A stretch of 64,000 nt of DNA from Devosia sp. RR2S18 (GCF_030177755.1 NZ_CP126539.1:3901431-3965430), one strand, 5' to 3'; shown: positions 27,601-36,522, numbered from the stretch's first letter. Notes: a model not told the origin generated them from the letters alone. Translations and numbers: made by a program.

Positions 27601-28829
27601 CGGCGCCTCGGCGTGCCGTAGACGTCGGCGAAGGTGTCGATCATCAGCTGGTCCTTGACGTGCAGCTTGGGGTCGAAGGTGATCTGCTCGGTCCGATCCC
27701 AATACCAGGACCGGGAAATGCCGATGAAATGGTAGCCGTAGAAGGCGCCGGAGGATCCCGAGAGATTGAACCAGCCGCGCACCTGATGGGTCCAGGGCTG
27801 CGCCCGCCAAGAGGCAAAGAAGGCGCGGCCAGGCGCAATCGCCCATTTCTTGCCCCGGTCGCGCGCAGCGACACCTTTCTTGCGGATCACGAACTGGGCA
27901 TGGCGGGGCACACCATCCTCGGCGCGGGCATTGAGCACCCACATGCGGTTGAAACGGAGGAGGCCGAAGGGGGAACGTTCAACCGCCTTGAACACGGAGC
28001 GGCGGAAGGGGGACATCACCAGTTCATCGATGTCGGCATTGAGGATGGAACGCGCGCGCATGCCGTAGCGGCGGAAGAATTGGGTGAATTTTGGTGGCTG
28101 GGCAAACATCGCCCAATTGCCTCCGAACCTATGCCCAGTGAAGACATCGTCCATCGACCCGAAGCGGTAGGGCCAGGGAATGACCAAGAACTTCTCCAGA
28201 CCCGGCACGCCAGCAAGCGTGGTCCGCAGGTCATCGAGGCTATAGCTGGTAGAGTCATTGTCATAAACCACGGCCGCAGTGGCGCCGTGCTCGGCAACGT
28301 AGAAGCGGGCCCAATCGGCAATCCAGGCGAGATCATTGTCCTTGTTGATGGTGAAGACGATGCGGTCACCGCGGAAGGCATCGCTTCGATTGCGCTGGAT
28401 GGCGACTTCTACCGGCTGCTCGCCAAACGTGAAGCGGAGGTGGGTATCGCCCTTGGGCAGGGTGACGCGCAGGATCTCGGCTTGGATGCCGTGGTGGATG
28501 CGGGGCCGGGCGCTGGTGCCGGAGGGATGGCCGACAATTTCAAGGTTGTCGATCAAGGGAGCAAGGTTCAGCGCCATGGGGCCGATGAGGTAGACGTGGC
28601 GGCCAGTATGATCGCGGAAGACGTCGTAGAAGACGGCGTCGTCGTCGAAACGATCATGAAAGCTCTGTGGACGGTCGAGCTCCGGTCCCAGTGGAATACG
28701 CCGCAACGGCCGGGCTGGATCGAGCAGCACGGGCGCGGCAACGGCGATATCGGGGTGTGCGAGCGCAAGGTCGATGGCCATACCGACCCCATAGCGCGAC
28801 AGGGTGGGGTTGGGTAGAGGCGAGATCAC
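27597..28829 (-). CDS. Glycosyltransferase family 92/2-like
   Basis: This roughly 410-residue protein has DNDSTSYSLDDLRTTL and ILNADIDELVMSPFRRSVFKAVE in its middle, matching the D-x-D region and 'ADIDEF/ELV' pattern of family 92 and related DUF23 transferases. The C-terminus has RGWFNLSGSSGAFYGYHFIGISRSWYWDRT. The start is uncertain. GTG 28829, with an AGGGG stretch just upstream, gives 410 residues; ATG 28781 would give 394. It lies 19 bp after the Gfo gene and overlaps the next transferase by 4 nt, so the three form one operon for a glycan modification. Confidence 0.75.
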   Translation of the reverse strand: MISPLPNPTLSRYGVGMAIDLALAHPDIAVAAPVLLDPARPLRRIPLGPELDRPQSFHDRFDDDAVFYDVFRDHTGRHVYLIGPMALNLAPLIDNLEIVGHPSGTSARPRIHHGIQAEILRVTLPKGDTHLRFTFGEQPVEVAIQRNRSDAFRGDRIVFTINKDNDLAWIADWARFYVAEHGATAAVVYDNDSTSYSLDDLRTTLAGVPGLEKFLVIPWPYRFGSMDDVFTGHRFGGNWAMFAQPPKFTQFFRRYGMRARSILNADIDELVMSPFRRSVFKAVERSPFGLLRFNRMWVLNARAEDGVPRHAQFVIRKKGVAARDRGKKWAIAPGRAFFASWRAQPWTHQVRGWFNLSGSSGAFYGYHFIGISRSWYWDRTEQITFDPKLHVKDQLMIDTFADVYGTPRRR

Positions 28830-28848
28830 CGCCCCTATCCGCTCAGCG

Positions 28849-29973
28849 CTAGAGCCGACCGTCAGCCAGAACGCTGGCCAGTGGAGCGGGGCGCTCGACG
28901 GGTGTGTTGATGTCGACCGTGCGACCCTCCGCCGAGGCGGTGGCAAAAGCTTCCATGACTTCAAGGACGTGGAGGGCCAGATCGCCATTGGCGCGGTGCG
29001 GACGATCCTCAAGGATCGCCTTGGCCATGTCGGCGAGACCGAGCGAGCGGTAGTTGCCGTCGGCATAGGGCTGGGTCACCTCGATGGGGTTCCAGGTCTC
29101 CTCGCGACCGCGCTTGCGCAGTTCGACCGCGCCGCCGAAGAAGTTCGGATCGGGAACGATGAGGCTGGCTTCAGTGCCGTAGATCTCCAGCGGCACATGC
29201 TTGTGCCCGGCGACATCGAAGCTGAGGCCTACCTGCACAATGGCGCCATTGGCAAAGCCGAGTGAACCGGTGACGTGCGTGTCGACCTTGACCGGCATGA
29301 TCTCGCCGCGCTTGGGCTCGGAAGTGACGGGGCGCTCGGTGCGGAGCCGCGACGCCATGGCCGAGACGCGGGCGACAGGCCCCAGTAGATTGACGAGATC
29401 GGTGATGTAGTAGGGCCCCATGTCGAGCACCGGACCGCCACCGATGTCGTAGTAGAAGGCGGGATCGGGGTGCCAGCTTTCGTGGCCCGGGCATTGGAAA
29501 AAGGCGGTGCCGCCAACAATCTGGCCCAGGGCACCTGAATCCACCACGGCACGAGCCTGTTGGTGCGAACCGCCCAGGAACGTGTCCGGCGCCGAGCCGA
29601 TGCGGAGGCCAGCGGCCGTGGCTGCGTCCAGCAGGCGCTTGCCCTCGGCGAAATTGATGCCCAGCGGCTTTTCCGAATAGACGTGCTTGCCGGCGGCGAG
29701 GCAGCGCAGGCCTACCTCGACATGGGCACGGGGAATGGTGAGATTGAGCACCAGCTTGATCTCTGGATCGGCGAGCAGTTCCTCGACGGTGACAGAGCGA
29801 AGCCCGAACTCGGCAGCCCGCGCAGCGGCGGCTTCGGGGCGCATATCGGCAATGGCGCGGATATCGAGCACGTCGAAACCGGGCAGACCATCACGGCCGA
29901 GAATGGCCTTGAGATAGGCCGAGGATATATTGCCGGTGCCGATGATGCCGACGCCGAGCCGCTGGTTACTCAT
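28849..29973 (-). CDS. Gfo/Idh/MocA family oxidoreductase
   Basis: This 374-residue NAD(P)-dependent dehydrogenase has N-terminal LGVGIIGTGNISSAYLKAILGRDG, SEKPLGINFAEGKRLLDAA near residue 96, and the family Asp/His region GGGPVLDMGPYYITDLVNLLG near residue 180. It is the first gene of a minus-strand operon with two glycosyltransferases, which hints at nucleotide-sugar modification. Members of this group also act in sugar catabolism, and the substrate is not visible. Confidence 0.88.
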   Translation of the reverse strand: MSNQRLGVGIIGTGNISSAYLKAILGRDGLPGFDVLDIRAIADMRPEAAAARAAEFGLRSVTVEELLADPEIKLVLNLTIPRAHVEVGLRCLAAGKHVYSEKPLGINFAEGKRLLDAATAAGLRIGSAPDTFLGGSHQQARAVVDSGALGQIVGGTAFFQCPGHESWHPDPAFYYDIGGGPVLDMGPYYITDLVNLLGPVARVSAMASRLRTERPVTSEPKRGEIMPVKVDTHVTGSLGFANGAIVQVGLSFDVAGHKHVPLEIYGTEASLIVPDPNFFGGAVELRKRGREETWNPIEVTQPYADGNYRSLGLADMAKAILEDRPHRANGDLALHVLEVMEAFATASAEGRTVDINTPVERPAPLASVLADGRL

Positions 29974-30041
29974 GAACGCACTCCTCCTAGATGTACGTAC
30001 CGCAAGCTACAAGGGAGTACGCTGCGCCGCTAGGCCCATCG

Positions 30042-30878
30042 CTACACGGTTGCGACGGTTGTCCGGCGACTGGTGACAACGAAAGCAACGACGAAGGTGG
30101 CGCTCATCAGCAGCACGATGGTGGGGGCCGGAGCGGAGTCGATGAAGAAACTGAGGTAGATGCCGGCCAGCGAACAGAGGACGGAGATGGTTGTTGCGAT
30201 CAGCATCATGGGTGCGAAGCGCCGCGACAGGAGAAAGGCAATGGCGCCGGGCGCGACAAGGAGCGCGATCACGAGGATGATACCCACGGCGGTCAGCGCC
30301 GCGACGATGGTGAGCGACAGCATGGCAAGCAGGCCATAGTGGAGCAGGCGCGTGGGTAGACCGATGGCGCCGGCCTGCTGCGGATCAAAGGAGAAGAGAA
30401 GGAGGTCCTTCCATTTGACGAGCACCAAGGCGGTGACAAGCAGCGCGATTATGCCGGTCTGCCAGAGGTCGGCGGCGGAGACGCCGAGGATGTCGCCAAA
30501 GAGAATATGATCGAGATGCACGTCGGTCTGGATGGAGGTGTAAAGGACAATGCCGAGGCCAAAGAGACCGGCAAAGACCACGCCCATGACCGTGTCTTCC
30601 TTGATGCGGCTGTTTTCCTTGAGGAACCCCACCGAGAGCGCGCAAGCCATGCCAGCGGCGAAGGCGCCGACGCCGAGCGGCAGGCCCGCCATGTAAGCGA
30701 GGACGACGCCGGGCAGGACCGCATGGGAAATCGCGTCACCCATCAGCGACCAGCCCTTGAGTACCAGAAAGCAGGAGAGGAGCGCTGTGGGTATTGCCAC
30801 CATCACCGCAATGGCCATGGCCTGCGTCATGAAGGGAAACTGGAAGGGCCAGAGGGCGTAGACGAGAAAATCGCTCAC
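30042..30878 (-). CDS. sitD: Metal ABC transporter permease (SitD/MntD-like)
   Basis: This 278-residue integral membrane protein of the ABC-3 (ZnuB/SitC/SitD) family has about eight hydrophobic segments and the family motifs GDAISHAVLPGV (residues about 50) and AVGIILVIALLVAPGAIAFLL. It is last in the sitABCD order and overlaps the preceding permease gene by 4 nt. With the other permease it forms a heterodimeric pore, as in Sit/Mts Mn(II)/Fe(II) importers. Confidence 0.88.
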   Translation of the reverse strand: MSDFLVYALWPFQFPFMTQAMAIAVMVAIPTALLSCFLVLKGWSLMGDAISHAVLPGVVLAYMAGLPLGVGAFAAGMACALSVGFLKENSRIKEDTVMGVVFAGLFGLGIVLYTSIQTDVHLDHILFGDILGVSAADLWQTGIIALLVTALVLVKWKDLLLFSFDPQQAGAIGLPTRLLHYGLLAMLSLTIVAALTAVGIILVIALLVAPGAIAFLLSRRFAPMMLIATTISVLCSLAGIYLSFFIDSAPAPTIVLLMSATFVVAFVVTSRRTTVATV

Positions 30879-31729
30879 CGGGCGAGCTCCGCGGCGGCGC
30901 GACGGCGCGACGCCAGCATGCCGTGCTTGGGAGCAAAAAAGAAAGCGAGGAGGAAAACCAGGGTCTGCAGCACGACGATGACGCCGCCGGTCGCGCCATT
31001 GAGGAAGAAGGAGGCATAGGCGCCCAGAAGGGACGACAGCGTGCCCACCGCCACGGCAATGAGGATGAGGCGGGGGAAACGATCGGTGAGGAGATAGGCC
31101 GTGGCACCGGGGGTCACCACCATGGCGATGACGAGAAAGGCGCCGACGGTCTGCATGGCCGCGACGGCACAGGCGGCGAGCAGCGTAAAGAAGATAGCGC
31201 GCAGAAGCGGCGGATTGAGGCCGACGGAACGGGCATGGGTTTCATCGAAGAAGGTGACCATGAGGTCCTTCCAGATGACGGCCATGACGAGCAGCGTCAC
31301 CACAGAGATGATGACCAGTTGAATGGTGTCTTCCGGGGTCACAGCCAGAATATTGCCCAGGATGATGGTCTGGATGTTCACCGAGGTGGGCGACAGGGAG
31401 ATCATGAACAGCCCCAGACCGAAAAAGGCCGTGAAGATGAGCCCGATAACGGCATCTTCCTTGAGCTTGGTGCGCTGGGTAAGAAACAGCATGGCGATAG
31501 CCGCCAGCCCGCCGGAAAAGAAGGCGCCGAGGGAAAAAGGCAGCCCCAGCATATAGGCCCCTGCCACGCCCGGGACGATCGAATGGCTGAGTGCATCGCC
31601 AATCAGCGACCAACCCTTGAGCATGAGATAGGCCGAGAGAAAGGCGCAGACGCCACCCACAAGCGCCGAGACCCACATGGCATTGACCATGTAGTTGTAG
31701 TCGAAAGGCTGGAGCAGCAGCTCGATCAC
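30875..31729 (-). CDS. sitC: Metal ABC transporter permease (SitC-like)
   Basis: This 284-residue ABC-3 family permease has eight or so TM segments. [19 protein letters not shown] near residue 45 and [26 protein letters not shown] near residue 190 are the family hallmarks. It overlaps the ATPase gene upstream and the second permease gene downstream by 4 nt each, so translation is coupled through the operon. Confidence 0.88.
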   Translation of the reverse strand: MIELLLQPFDYNYMVNAMWVSALVGGVCAFLSAYLMLKGWSLIGDALSHSIVPGVAGAYMLGLPFSLGAFFSGGLAAIAMLFLTQRTKLKEDAVIGLIFTAFFGLGLFMISLSPTSVNIQTIILGNILAVTPEDTIQLVIISVVTLLVMAVIWKDLMVTFFDETHARSVGLNPPLLRAIFFTLLAACAVAAMQTVGAFLVIAMVVTPGATAYLLTDRFPRLILIAVAVGTLSSLLGAYASFFLNGATGGVIVVLQTLVFLLAFFFAPKHGMLASRRRAAAELAR

Positions 31730-32619
31730 GATTGCGGCTCTTGTGTCTTGCGGCGAGCGGATTGCTGATGCACTTGCCGGCCCTCGAGCCCGTACATGAC
31801 CAAGGGGCGCTCGTCGTCGGTGAGCACGGAAACATGCCGCTGGTCATCGTCGTCGTGCAGCCCTGCCCCGGCAAGCACGAAGTGACGGAGGGCGCCACCG
31901 AAGGTAAGTTCGAGCCACTCCCGGGTAAAGATCTCGCTGGTGGGCCCGGAGGCGAGCACAGTACCCTTGACCAGCACCGTGCGGTCGCAGAACTCGGGAA
32001 CCGAGCCCAGATTGTGGGTCGAAACCAGCATCACCTTGCCTTCGTCGCGCAGCGCCCGCAGCAGGGCGACAATGGCGTCCTCGGTCTTGACGTCGACGCC
32101 GGTGAAGGGCTCGTCGAGAAGGATCACCTGCCCTTCCTGCGCCAGCGCTCGGGCCAGGAACACGCGCTTCTTCTGCCCACCAGAAAGCTCGCCGATCTGG
32201 CGCTTGCGAAACTCGATCAGGTTCACCCGCTCCAACGCCTGCGTGACCATGTCGTGGTCCTGGCGCTTGGGGCGGCGGAGCGGCCCCATATGGCCGTAGC
32301 GCCCCATCATCACCACGTCTTCGACGAGAACGGGGAAGTTCCAGTCGACATCTTCGGACTGGGGCACATAGGCGACGAGGTTGCGCTTGAGCGCCGTCCT
32401 GCCGGGAATGCCGAGAATCTCGACCGAGCCGGCGGCAAGCGGCACGAAGCCCATAATGGCCTTGAACAGGGTGGACTTGCCCGAGCCGTTTACGCCCACC
32501 AGCGCGGTGATCGAGCCGCGCGGGATGGTGAAGCTGGCGTGCTTCATAGCGGTGGTGCCGTTGCGATAGGCGACGGCAACATCGCTCACGACCAGTCCTG
32601 GCTGGCTGGCGTCGTTCAT
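31726..32619 (-). CDS. sitB: Metal ABC transporter ATPase (SitB-like)
   Basis: This 297-residue ATPase starts [21 protein letters not shown]. Walker A is GVNGSGKS, the Q-loop lies in [14 protein letters not shown], typical of Mn/Zn importers. Signature LSGGQKKRV, Walker [13 protein letters not shown] and a switch His in STHNLG follow. I choose ATG 32619, which overlaps the stop of the binding-protein gene; the frame upstream lies inside that gene. The C-terminal 60 residues contain a His-rich stretch ([14 protein letters not shown]), possibly metal-sensing. Confidence 0.88.
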   Translation of the reverse strand: MNDASQPGLVVSDVAVAYRNGTTAMKHASFTIPRGSITALVGVNGSGKSTLFKAIMGFVPLAAGSVEILGIPGRTALKRNLVAYVPQSEDVDWNFPVLVEDVVMMGRYGHMGPLRRPKRQDHDMVTQALERVNLIEFRKRQIGELSGGQKKRVFLARALAQEGQVILLDEPFTGVDVKTEDAIVALLRALRDEGKVMLVSTHNLGSVPEFCDRTVLVKGTVLASGPTSEIFTREWLELTFGGALRHFVLAGAGLHDDDDQRHVSVLTDDERPLVMYGLEGRQVHQQSARRKTQEPQS

Positions 32620-33503
32620 TCGGTCAGGCCTTCGACAATGGTGCTTGCGGTCACCGATAGGAGATCCAGATAGGTCGGTACCGGGCCATCGGCTTCGGAC
32701 AGGGAGTCCACATAGAGCACCCCGCCATATTCGGCGCCGGTTTCGCGGGCGACCTGCTCGGCGGGTCGCGAGGAGATTGTGGACTCCGAAAAGATCACCG
32801 GAATGTCGTGCTCGCGCATCTGGTCGATCACTTGGCGCACCTGCTGTGGCGTTCCCTGCTGGTCCGCATTGATCGGCCACAGATAGAGTTCGCTAAGCCC
32901 GAAATCTCGGGCCAGATAGCTGAAGGCACCTTCAGAGGTCACCAGCCAGCGGCGTTCTTCTGGTACGGTGGCGATCGCCTCGCGGATCGGTGCAACCGTT
33001 GCCTCGATCTGAGCGACATAGGCGGCGGCGTTGGCGGTATAGGTGTCGGCGTTCGGCGGATCGGCGGCGATGAATGCGTCGCGGATATTTTCGACATAGA
33101 TGACGGCATCGCTGGGCGACATCCAGGCATGCGGGTTTGGCCTGCCCGCATAAGGTCCCTCCCCGATGCCGATGGGTTCGATCCCTTCACTCACGACAAC
33201 GGAGGGGACATCGCCGAGATTGCCGAGAAACTGCTCGAACCATTGTTCCAGGTTGAGCCCGTTCCACAAAATGAGGTCGGCATCCTGGGCCGCGATGAGG
33301 TCTCCGGGGGTGGGCTGATAGTTATGAATTTCGGCGCCCGGCTTGGTGATGGAGACAATATCGGCCGCATCGCCGGCAACGTTTCGTGCCATGTCAGCAA
33401 TGATGGTGAAGGTGGTGACCGCCTTCAGCCGCTCCTGCGCCGCAACGGGAACGGCGCAAAGGGTAAGCGCAGCCAGCAGGTACACGAAAACTCGTAGTCG
33501 CAT
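32616..33503 (-). CDS. sitA: Manganese/iron ABC transporter substrate-binding protein (SitA-like)
   Basis: This 295-residue periplasmic ZnuA/SitA-family protein has a signal peptide (cleavage after AAA/AAQ near residue 22). The four metal ligands are visible: H60 (EIHNYQPT), H125 (NPHAWMSP), E191 ([14 protein letters not shown]) and D266 (VDSLS). The H-H-E-D set is that of Mn(II)/Fe(II)-binding members; Zn-binding ZnuA normally has His at the third position and a His-rich loop, which is missing here. Manganese uptake is therefore the best call. It is the first gene of the operon, with a Fur-family box 42 bp upstream. Confidence 0.9.
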   Translation of the reverse strand: MRLRVFVYLLAALTLCAVPVAAQERLKAVTTFTIIADMARNVAGDAADIVSITKPGAEIHNYQPTPGDLIAAQDADLILWNGLNLEQWFEQFLGNLGDVPSVVVSEGIEPIGIGEGPYAGRPNPHAWMSPSDAVIYVENIRDAFIAADPPNADTYTANAAAYVAQIEATVAPIREAIATVPEERRWLVTSEGAFSYLARDFGLSELYLWPINADQQGTPQQVRQVIDQMREHDIPVIFSESTISSRPAEQVARETGAEYGGVLYVDSLSEADGPVPTYLDLLSVTASTIVEGLTE

Positions 33504-33544
33504 GCGTCTACTCCACGGGAACCAGTTACCGCAACTTAGTGCAA

Positions 33545-33561
33545 TTGCAAATCATTCGCAA
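33545..33561. promoter_or_regulatory. Fur-family (Mur-type) box upstream of sitABCD
   Basis: TTGCAAATCATTCGCAA is a 17-bp inverted repeat with one mismatch per arm pair, 42 bp before the sitA ATG. It resembles the Mur-responsive sites described upstream of rhizobial sit operons, so Mn-dependent repression is likely. Confidence 0.65.
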
Positions 33562-33779
33562 GTGCATGTTGGAGCGTGATTGGCATCATGGCCGCAATTC
33601 CGGATGTGCCGATCCGTTCCGCCGCCGGCGAGGACCGTCGTGAGATGGACAGCTGCCCTTGCGCACCGGAGTAAGACTTCCGATGGTCGTGGCGACTTCA
33701 AGGAAGATGTGCTTCACCGCCCTGGCTCCAGCCAGGAGCCTGAAGGTCTCTCTGGCCGAACTGCCTGCAGTTTATTCGC

Positions 33780-34178
33780 CTAAGCGCGTCCTGGAATGCG
33801 GGCGATCACCTTGATCTCAAAGTCGAACCCGGCGAGCCAGTTTACGCCTACAGCGGTCCAGTTGGGATATGGCGGTTTGCCGAAGATCTGGTTCTTGACC
33901 GCCATGATCGTGCCGAATTGGTTCTCTGGATCGGTATGGAAGGTGGTGACGTCCACAATATCGGAAAAGGTGCAGCCGGCGGCGTCCAGGGTGGCTTCCA
34001 GGTTATCGAATGCAAGACGGACCTGCTTGGCAAAATCGGGTTCCGGTGTGCCGTCCTCGCGGCTACCGACCTGCCCGGAGACAAAGAGAAGATCGCCGGA
34101 CCGGATAGCTGCCGAATAGCCGTGGGCTTCGTAGAGGGCGTGTCTGTCCTGAGGAAATATAGCTTCGGAAGTGGTCAT
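33780..34178 (-). CDS. RidA/YjgF/YER057c-family protein
   Basis: This 132-residue protein has the RidA core: SGDLLFVSGQVGSREDGTPEPDF, QVRLAFDNLEATLDAAGC and the C-terminal PYPNWTAVGVNWLAG.DFEIKVIARIP. RidA proteins hydrolyse reactive enamine/imine intermediates. The canonical Arg near the C-terminus (xERxxxT) is not evident; GVNWLAG takes its place, so this is probably a non-archetypal Rid subfamily member. I use ATG 34178, where family similarity begins. It is divergent from a TetR gene with two matching operators in between. Confidence 0.85.
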   Translation of the reverse strand: MTTSEAIFPQDRHALYEAHGYSAAIRSGDLLFVSGQVGSREDGTPEPDFAKQVRLAFDNLEATLDAAGCTFSDIVDVTTFHTDPENQFGTIMAVKNQIFGKPPYPNWTAVGVNWLAGFDFEIKVIARIPGRA

Positions 34179-34241
34179 CACATGAGCGCTTTCTGGGTCT
34201 GATTGGCGTGGAGCCTTCCTTTTCAACGGACGCTCCAGTTG

Positions 34242-34256
34242 CATACGTGGCGTATG
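34242..34256. promoter_or_regulatory. TetR operator 1 in the RidA/TetR divergon
   Basis: CATACG-TGG-CGTATG is a perfect inverted repeat. The same ATACG-N3-CGTAT core recurs 48 bp further on, nearer the TetR gene. Confidence 0.7.
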
Positions 34257-34289
34257 TGGAATAGCTCGCGTCATGCACCCATGTCAATT

Positions 34290-34308
34290 CATATACGACT
34301 CGTATGTG
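34290..34308. promoter_or_regulatory. TetR operator 2 in the RidA/TetR divergon
   Basis: CATATACG-ACT-CGTATGTG is an inverted repeat with one mismatch, sharing the ATACG-N3-CGTAT core with operator 1. It ends 14 bp before the TetR start codon. Confidence 0.7.
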
Positions 34309-34322
34309 AAACGAGGAATGAA

Positions 34323-34916
34323 ATGGCCAAATCACGCGCTCAATCCATGCAAGAAAATCGCGACAAGCTGCTGCGAGCAGCGCGGCAGGCGTTCGCAGAG
34401 AAGGGGTATGCCGGGGCGTCCATGGACGATCTCACCGGCGCAGCGGGCCTCACCCGAGGTGCACTCTACCATAATTTTGGCGACAAGATCGGTCTGCTGG
34501 CGGCCGTAGTGCACCAAATCGACGGCGAAATGGCCGCCCGCGCACGTGCCGTGGGTGCGCAAGCCAGCACGGAATGGGAGGGGCTCCTGGCGGAGGGCGC
34601 CGCCTATATCGAGATGGCGCTGGATGCGGAAGTTCAGCGCGTGGTGCTGCTGGATGGCCCGGCCGTATTGGGGGATCCGTCACAGTGGCCGAGCCAGAGC
34701 GCTTGTCTCGAGGAAACGAGGCGGGCCGTCGAACGGTTGATTGCAACAGGGGTGCTAAGAAACGTGGATCCTGAAGCTGCAGCCCGTCTCCTCAGTGGTG
34801 CAGCACTCAACGCGGCCTTGTGGGTGGCAGCCGGCGACAAGTCGGATGAACTGCTGCCCAAAGCTGTGGAGGCGTTCCGGTGTTTAGCGTCGGGTCTGCT
34901 GAGGGTGCCCGACTGA
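34323..34916 (+). CDS. TetR-family transcriptional regulator
   Basis: This 197-residue repressor begins MAKSRAQSMQENRDKLL. Its TetR HTH (AFAEKGYAGASMDDLTGAAGLTRGALYHNFGDKIGLL) covers residues about 22-60, with a C-terminal TetR_C-like domain rich in Ala/Leu. ATG 34323 is chosen because the family starts there; the frame open to 34203 includes the operators and is not conserved. Two matching palindromes in the intergenic region strongly suggest that it controls itself and the divergent RidA gene. The inducer is unknown. Confidence 0.9.
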   Translation: MAKSRAQSMQENRDKLLRAARQAFAEKGYAGASMDDLTGAAGLTRGALYHNFGDKIGLLAAVVHQIDGEMAARARAVGAQASTEWEGLLAEGAAYIEMALDAEVQRVVLLDGPAVLGDPSQWPSQSACLEETRRAVERLIATGVLRNVDPEAAARLLSGAALNAALWVAAGDKSDELLPKAVEAFRCLASGLLRVPD

Positions 34917-34981
34917 GCCGTCTTCCAAGGCAGGTTTGCCGATGAGCCCATCGTCGTCGTGAAAGGTTGGCGTAGATCCGT

Positions 34982-35095
34982 TCAGGGACGGTTGGACAGC
35001 AGGTCCAGGTTCATGCCCCCGAGAATGGCGACCAGGAGTACCAGCACGACCAGCATGCCGTAGAAAAGTAAATCGTCCAGAGTAGGTCGAACCAT
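34982..35095 (-). CDS. 37-residue single-span membrane protein
   Basis: The small frame encodes MVRPTLDDLLFYGML followed by a strongly hydrophobic run ending AILGG, then NLDLLSNRP. That gives one TM helix with a short charged N-terminus. An ACGGAG SD lies 7 nt before the ATG, and the codons show the third-position GC bias expected here. It lies between two unrelated genes. No family is recognised and expression is unproven. Confidence 0.45.
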   Translation of the reverse strand: MVRPTLDDLLFYGMLVVLVLLVAILGGMNLDLLSNRP

Positions 35096-35304
35096 TTGGC
35101 TGCTCCGTGGAGGTGCAGCTATCCAACGCGCGGACAGCAGAAGCCAGCCCAAGGATTTGATTTAGTTTCACTGCGACATATCTGCCGCTGCAACAGCGTC
35201 TCCTATGCGCGCGGCCGCGCAAATTTGACCGATCATTTTCAAGCGATTGGGCCTATGATGCGCCAGGGCAACGGCACGTAAGCCAGAATGCCCGGGGAGC
35301 GGCC

Positions 35305-35550
35305 ATGAGCTTGGAGCGGCAGATCGAATTTACGGTCGAATCCTACAACACCGATCCCGAAGGCCGGCCTCAGCAATCCGACGTCTGCAAGGTCATGGCA
35401 ACGTCTGCGGAGGCTGCTGCACTCATGGTGCTGCAAGAGGATCTCCATACCATTGGGGAGACCAGGCGCCTCCGAGCCCGGGTCCGTCACAAGACCATTG
35501 CCGGGGTGGAGAAAGTAACGATCCTATATAGCCGGCACGGGTCAGCCTAA
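35305..35550 (+). CDS. Small unknown protein (81 aa)
   Basis: This 81-residue protein starts MSLERQIEFTVESYNTDPEG, with GGGGAGCGG just upstream of the ATG. It has no signal peptide or TM segment. The composition (alternating beta-like stretches, a central helix ATSAEAAALMVLQEDL) suggests a small alpha/beta domain. It is one of a run of small proteins between 35 and 40 kb. I do not recognise the family. Confidence 0.6.
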   Translation: MSLERQIEFTVESYNTDPEGRPQQSDVCKVMATSAEAAALMVLQEDLHTIGETRRLRARVRHKTIAGVEKVTILYSRHGSA

Positions 35551-35622
35551 ACACCGGCAGAACAGGACGCTGCGGCAGTCGGTGCCGCTAGCAGTGCAAC
35601 TTGCAAGAATTGGAGATAGGCG

Positions 35623-35922
35623 TTGGCGCTGTTTGCCGTGAGTTTCAAGCTCGAGGACGGAAGCGACTACAAAGACCGCTATGCGGCCCTGACCGAAGCG
35701 ATCGAAGCGGCGAGCGAGGGTGATGTCTGGTCGGAAACCTCGTCCTTTTACCTGATCACATCAACCCGCAATTCGGCGACGCTGAAAGACGCGTTCGCCG
35801 AGGCTGCGAACCTGCAGGATGGAGACGTGCTCCTGGTGATCAATCTGAGCAAAACCAAGGGTCATGCCACCAGCGGCATTTCAAAGAAGTCGCTGTTCAC
35901 GCACCTAGTCAGCCAACGCTAG
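35623..35922 (+). CDS. Small protein with Cas2/SinR-like appearance (99 aa)
   Basis: This 99-residue protein begins MALFAVSFKLEDGSDYKDRY and continues with a helix (AALTEAIEAA), a strand-turn DVWSETSSFYLITS, a second helix and DGDVLLVINLS. This beta-alpha-beta-beta-alpha-beta layout looks like the ferredoxin-like fold of short Cas2/SinR-family hypothetical proteins. No cas genes or repeats are near, so a CRISPR role is not implied. TTG 35623 has GGAG about 8 nt upstream. Family assignment is tentative and made from pattern only. Confidence 0.6.
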   Translation: MALFAVSFKLEDGSDYKDRYAALTEAIEAASEGDVWSETSSFYLITSTRNSATLKDAFAEAANLQDGDVLLVINLSKTKGHATSGISKKSLFTHLVSQR

Positions 35923-35970
35923 GCGTTAGCGCAATGCAAGTCGCTGGCCCGGGTATAGGCAGGCGCGATG

Positions 35971-36237
35971 TCAGGAGAAATCCGTACCCGTGCTTGACTG
36001 CTGATCGCGCGCGATCGCCGCATCGAGGTCTGCCTGGGTGACCGGCAGGGCCTCAACCCTTCCGGGGTAAGGCAGCATGATGCTCATGCTGGTGCGGTAT
36101 GCGTCCCACATCAGATCGAACTGCTCTTCCTCGGCGTTCACCTGAAAGCTCCCCGGTGCATGGGCTTTCTCCATGCCGGGGAGCCTAAAGGAGTGGCGGA
36201 AGGTGACGGTGCGGACTGTTGATCTGGTCGTCATCAA
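35971..36237 (-). CDS. Small unknown protein (88 aa)
   Basis: This 88-residue protein starts MMTTRSTVRTVTFRHSF, with a second ATG at 36234. The middle reads LPGMEKAHAPGSFQVNAEEEQFD, and ALPVTQADLDAAIARDQ closes it. There is no TM segment. The strand-like RTVTFRHSF...GSFQV pattern recalls short 'conserved hypothetical' proteins that occur with other small stress genes in Hyphomicrobiales, but I cannot name the family. Confidence 0.55.
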   Translation of the reverse strand: MMTTRSTVRTVTFRHSFRLPGMEKAHAPGSFQVNAEEEQFDLMWDAYRTSMSIMLPYPGRVEALPVTQADLDAAIARDQQSSTGTDFS

Positions 36238-36291
36238 TTTGCTCCTGCGAGGCGGTGGCGGAGCAGATCGAGCGACCCGACCCGGGCGCCG

Positions 36292-36414
36292 CTATTTCTT
36301 CTTCTCACCAAGAGTAACCGCACCCTTGAGAGAAGGTGCCGAGGCGTTCCCCTGGGGCTTCTCTTTCTTGGGCTTCTTGGCTTCTTTATTTCCGCGCAGC
36401 TGACCTTTGGCCAT
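36292..36414 (-). CDS. 40-residue lysine-rich conserved small protein
   Basis: The frame encodes a 40-residue, very basic peptide beginning MAKGQLRGNKEAKKPKKEK and ending TLGEKKK. Short proteins with a MAKGQ.R.NKEAKKPKKEK start are, from memory, common conserved hypotheticals in Hyphomicrobiales. A CTGGAG SD sits 7 nt upstream of the ATG. The charge suggests nucleic-acid or ribosome association, but no function is established. Confidence 0.65.
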   Translation of the reverse strand: MAKGQLRGNKEAKKPKKEKPQGNASAPSLKGAVTLGEKKK

Positions 36415-36522
36415 CGGTTGTCTCCAGAGCGATTTCGCTCACACGCAAAATGGCACGTCCGCAGGGCGAAAGACACTCACAAACAGCTTGAGAACCTCGC
36501 GTCTGCGGCCGGCCGGCGATGG

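Noticed and set aside
33580..33783. 67-codon frame in the sitA-RidA gap
   Set aside because: No SD, low coding-like composition, and it covers a stretch without conservation cues; most likely non-coding.
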